Made by a program: the position numbers and the translations under genes
Shown: positions 62,193 through 64,000 of the stretch, one piece after another
Layout of the letters: every line of letters begins with the position of its first letter
Position numbering within the stretch: position 1 is the stretch's first letter
Notes under the pieces: generated by a model
The model's input: only the letters and a program-made list of their open reading frames with translations
Told to the model about the DNA's origin: nothing
Databases searched by the model: none
NCBI RefSeq assembly: GCF_000176515.1
Contig: NZ_ADAQ01000012.1
Span: 124,001 to 188,000 of the forward strand
Length of the DNA stretch: 64,000 nucleotides
Reading direction: 5' to 3'
DNA from: Grimontia hollisae CIP 101886
Lineage (GTDB): Bacteria > Pseudomonadota > Gammaproteobacteria > Enterobacterales > Vibrionaceae

Positions 62193-63455
62193 ATGAAACG
62201 TGCTATTTTCGGAGCTGTAATGGCTTCTGCTTTGCTAAGTATCAGTGCTTACGCCGAAACCATCGCCATCTCTTGTGGTGCTGTCGGGCAGGAGTTGGAG
62301 CTGTGCCAGCAGGGTGTCTCTGCTTGGGAGCAGGATACCGGCCACACCGCCAAAATCGTCACCACACCGAACTCTACCACTGAGCGCCTGGCTCTTTATC
62401 AACAGCTGTTGGCGGCAGGCGCTAAAGACATTGATGTATTCCAGATTGATGTTATCTGGCCGGGGATCCTTGGCAATCACTTTATTGATCTCAAAGAGTA
62501 TTCTGACGGCGCGCAGGATGATCACTTCCCGGCGATCGTCGCGAACAACACGGTGAAGGATCGGCTGGTGGCGATGCCGTGGTTTACCGATGCGGGCGTG
62601 CTTTACTACCGCGCTGATCTGTTAGAGCAATATGGTGAAGTGCCGCCCACTACCTGGGAACAACTGACGGCAACAGCTAAAAAGATCCAGAAAGGGGAGC
62701 GTGACGCCGGTAACGACAAAATGTGGGGCTTTGTATGGCAGGGCCGCGCGTATGAAGGCCTCACTTGCGATGCACTGGAGTGGGTAGCTTCTTACAACGG
62801 GGGCACCATTGTTGATGAAGATGGCAAGATCACCATTCACAATGACAATGCCAAAACGGCACTGACTACCGCTGCAGGGTGGATTAACACCATTTCTCCA
62901 CCGGGCGTGCTGAATTATGGTGAAGAAGAAGCACGGGGCGTGTTCCAGACAGGGAATGCAGTTTTTATGCGTAACTGGCCTTATGCCTGGTCTCTGGGTA
63001 ACAGTGATGATTCTCCAGTGAAAGGGAAAATTGGCGTTGTCGCCTTGCCAAAAGGCGGAGACGACGGCAACCATACAGGCACGCTCGGAGGCTGGCAACT
63101 GGCGGTGTCCAAATACTCTGCCAATCCTGAAGTGGCAGCAAGTCTTGTCATGTTCCTGACCTCATTTGAGGAGCAAAAACGCCGGGCGATCGAAGGTTCG
63201 TACAACCCCACCATTGAAGCGCTTTATGCCGATGAAGAAGTGCTGGCGGCAGTGCCTTTCTTTGGCAGCCTCTACAATACCTTTTCAAACGGGACACCGC
63301 GTCCGTCTACCGCTACCGGTGCCAAATATAATCAAGTATCTAACGCCTTCTGGAATGCAACACACAGCGTGCTCTCTGGCAATGTTTCTGCCGATAAGGC
63401 GCTGACAAAACTCAATAAAGATCTTAAGCGCATCAGCCGCGGTGGTCGTTGGTAA
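62193..63455 (+). CDS. Sugar ABC transporter substrate-binding protein (trehalose/maltose type)
   Basis: A 420-residue periplasmic binding protein of family 1. The signal peptide MKRAIFGAVMASALLSISAYA is followed by the sugar-SBP pattern: TPNSTTERLALYQQLLAAGA, DVFQIDVIWPGILG, VAMPWFTDAGVLYYRADLLE, GFVWQGRAYEGLTC, GNAVFMRNWPYAWSL and TLGGWQLAVSKYS. It is closest in pattern to ThuE/trehalose-maltose-binding proteins, but the sugar is not certain. Opens an ABC operon continuing to the window end. Confidence 0.87.
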   Translation: MKRAIFGAVMASALLSISAYAETIAISCGAVGQELELCQQGVSAWEQDTGHTAKIVTTPNSTTERLALYQQLLAAGAKDIDVFQIDVIWPGILGNHFIDLKEYSDGAQDDHFPAIVANNTVKDRLVAMPWFTDAGVLYYRADLLEQYGEVPPTTWEQLTATAKKIQKGERDAGNDKMWGFVWQGRAYEGLTCDALEWVASYNGGTIVDEDGKITIHNDNAKTALTTAAGWINTISPPGVLNYGEEEARGVFQTGNAVFMRNWPYAWSLGNSDDSPVKGKIGVVALPKGGDDGNHTGTLGGWQLAVSKYSANPEVAASLVMFLTSFEEQKRRAIEGSYNPTIEALYADEEVLAAVPFFGSLYNTFSNGTPRPSTATGAKYNQVSNAFWNATHSVLSGNVSADKALTKLNKDLKRISRGGRW

Positions 63456-63515
63456 GTGTTGATCAGGCTGTCTGGGCTTCTGTATGCCTGACAGTCGCTT
63501 TCAGAAGGATATTGC

Positions 63516-64000
63516 ATGGAACAGACCAGCGTACTCACGCGTAAGCGTGTCCGCGCCGCTTGGTGGTTTCTGGCCCCCATGATGATTACCCTGGCCATGG
63601 TAGCCGGGTGGCCGTTACTGAGAACATTCTGGTTCAGTATGACCAATGCCACTTTAGATGGCAGTGGGGTAGCAGAATTCATCGGGCTTGATAACTACGT
63701 CATCTACGAAGACGGCGAATTTTACGGCATCTTGTTTGATCCCACCTGGTGGCAGGCAGTATGGAACACTCTGTATTTCGCTATTGTTTCTGTGAGCCTG
63801 GAAACCGTGTTCGGGATCGTGGTTGCCCTGGTGCTCAATACAAAGTTCAAAGGGCAGGGATTGGTCCGCGCAGCGGTTCTTGTACCCTGGGCTATTCCCA
63901 CCATAGTCTCCGCAAAAATGTGGGGCTGGATGCTTCATGATCAGTTCGGGATCATCAATGATTTTCTGATAACTTTGGGGTTGATCGCCTCGCCCCTCGC
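63516..64000 (+). CDS. Sugar ABC transporter permease (MalF/ThuF-like), partial
   Basis: The first 161 codons of an inner membrane permease cut by the window end. The start MEQTSVLTRKRVRAAWWFLAP has AGAAGG ahead of the ATG. TM spans are visible at about 15-37 (WWFLAPMMITLAMVAGWPLL), 84-108 and 118-138. GLDNYVIYED and FWFSMTN are typical of the MalF-type N-terminus. It would form the channel with a second permease and a MalK-type ATPase beyond the window. Confidence 0.85.
   Translation, partial: MEQTSVLTRKRVRAAWWFLAPMMITLAMVAGWPLLRTFWFSMTNATLDGSGVAEFIGLDNYVIYEDGEFYGILFDPTWWQAVWNTLYFAIVSVSLETVFGIVVALVLNTKFKGQGLVRAAVLVPWAIPTIVSAKMWGWMLHDQFGIINDFLITLGLIASPL

Noticed and set aside
1-64000. tRNA, rRNA, CRISPR arrays, prophage or integron structures
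   Set aside because: None seen on either strand: no cloverleaf genes, no regularly spaced palindromic spacer arrays, no phage structural genes, no attC-type repeats.

Overview
The window looks like the origin-proximal part of the second chromosome (chromosome II) of a marine gammaproteobacterium of the family Vibrionaceae (Vibrio, Photobacterium, Grimontia or Enterovibrio-like; I cannot fix the genus). The proof is at 55.9-61.4 kb. There a ParB2/ParA2 pair and the chromosome-II initiator RctB flank an origin that contains RctB iterons, three long 39/29-mer-type sites, a perfect DnaA box, an AT-rich unwinding region and a parS2 site.

Layout. 0-1.9 kb: a GntR/FCD regulator and an internally deleted IS5-family element that still has a perfect 9-bp target duplication. 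1.9-8.9 kb: envelope and small-protein genes (CAP-domain lipoprotein, DUF445 membrane protein, small outer membrane barrel, a two-domain ornithine-lipid synthase of the OlsF type, YHS, NRDE and DinB-like proteins). 8.9-16 kb: an ATP-grasp enzyme overlapping a DedA protein, a very large MASE1-PAS-GGDEF-EAL protein whose output domains are both degenerate, and L-2-hydroxyglutarate oxidase. 16.1-22.9 kb: a TA-flanked 263-bp MITE, lytic transglycosylase MltC, a broken rhodanese gene, a PepSY/response-regulator/kinase operon and several small secreted proteins. 23.0-25.0 kb: one AT-rich orphan gene whose C-terminus carries the Cys/His signature of CNF1/CheD/BLF1-type glutamine deamidases. This is the most novel candidate in the window.

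25-34 kb: DUF1415, a FAH-family hydrolase and a HAD phosphatase, then the proline-use locus: PutP, a PutA without an N-terminal DNA-binding domain, a separate ORF holding the ALDH-like C-terminal domain that is fused in long PutAs, and a divergent-side AraC regulator. 34.1-34.35 kb: a second, distal cluster of RctB-type sites about 24 kb from the origin. 34.7-41.8 kb: an exported SUMF1-fold protein, the quorum-sensing pair vqmR (sRNA) and vqmA (DPO receptor), pdxH, and a DctB/DctD-like two-component pair with a degenerate AAA+ regulator. 42.1-50.2 kb: a complete Lap-type biofilm locus (LapC, LapE, OmpA-like lipoprotein, LapG, LapD, LapB) without its adhesin gene. 50.3-55.8 kb: FapA/DUF342 protein, PilZ protein, YcdX phosphatase and TmcA, interspersed with two more parS2 sites. 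After rctB come a small glyoxalase-like protein and the start of a sugar ABC transporter operon that runs off the window.

Functionally the window joins chromosome-II replication and segregation with surface-life regulation (VqmA/VqmR, LapD/LapG, PilZ, MASE1-GGDEF-EAL) and osmolyte/proline metabolism. Apart from the two small mobile elements and the deamidase-like gene, the content reads as normal Vibrionaceae core and accessory genes. I saw no tRNA, rRNA or CRISPR array.
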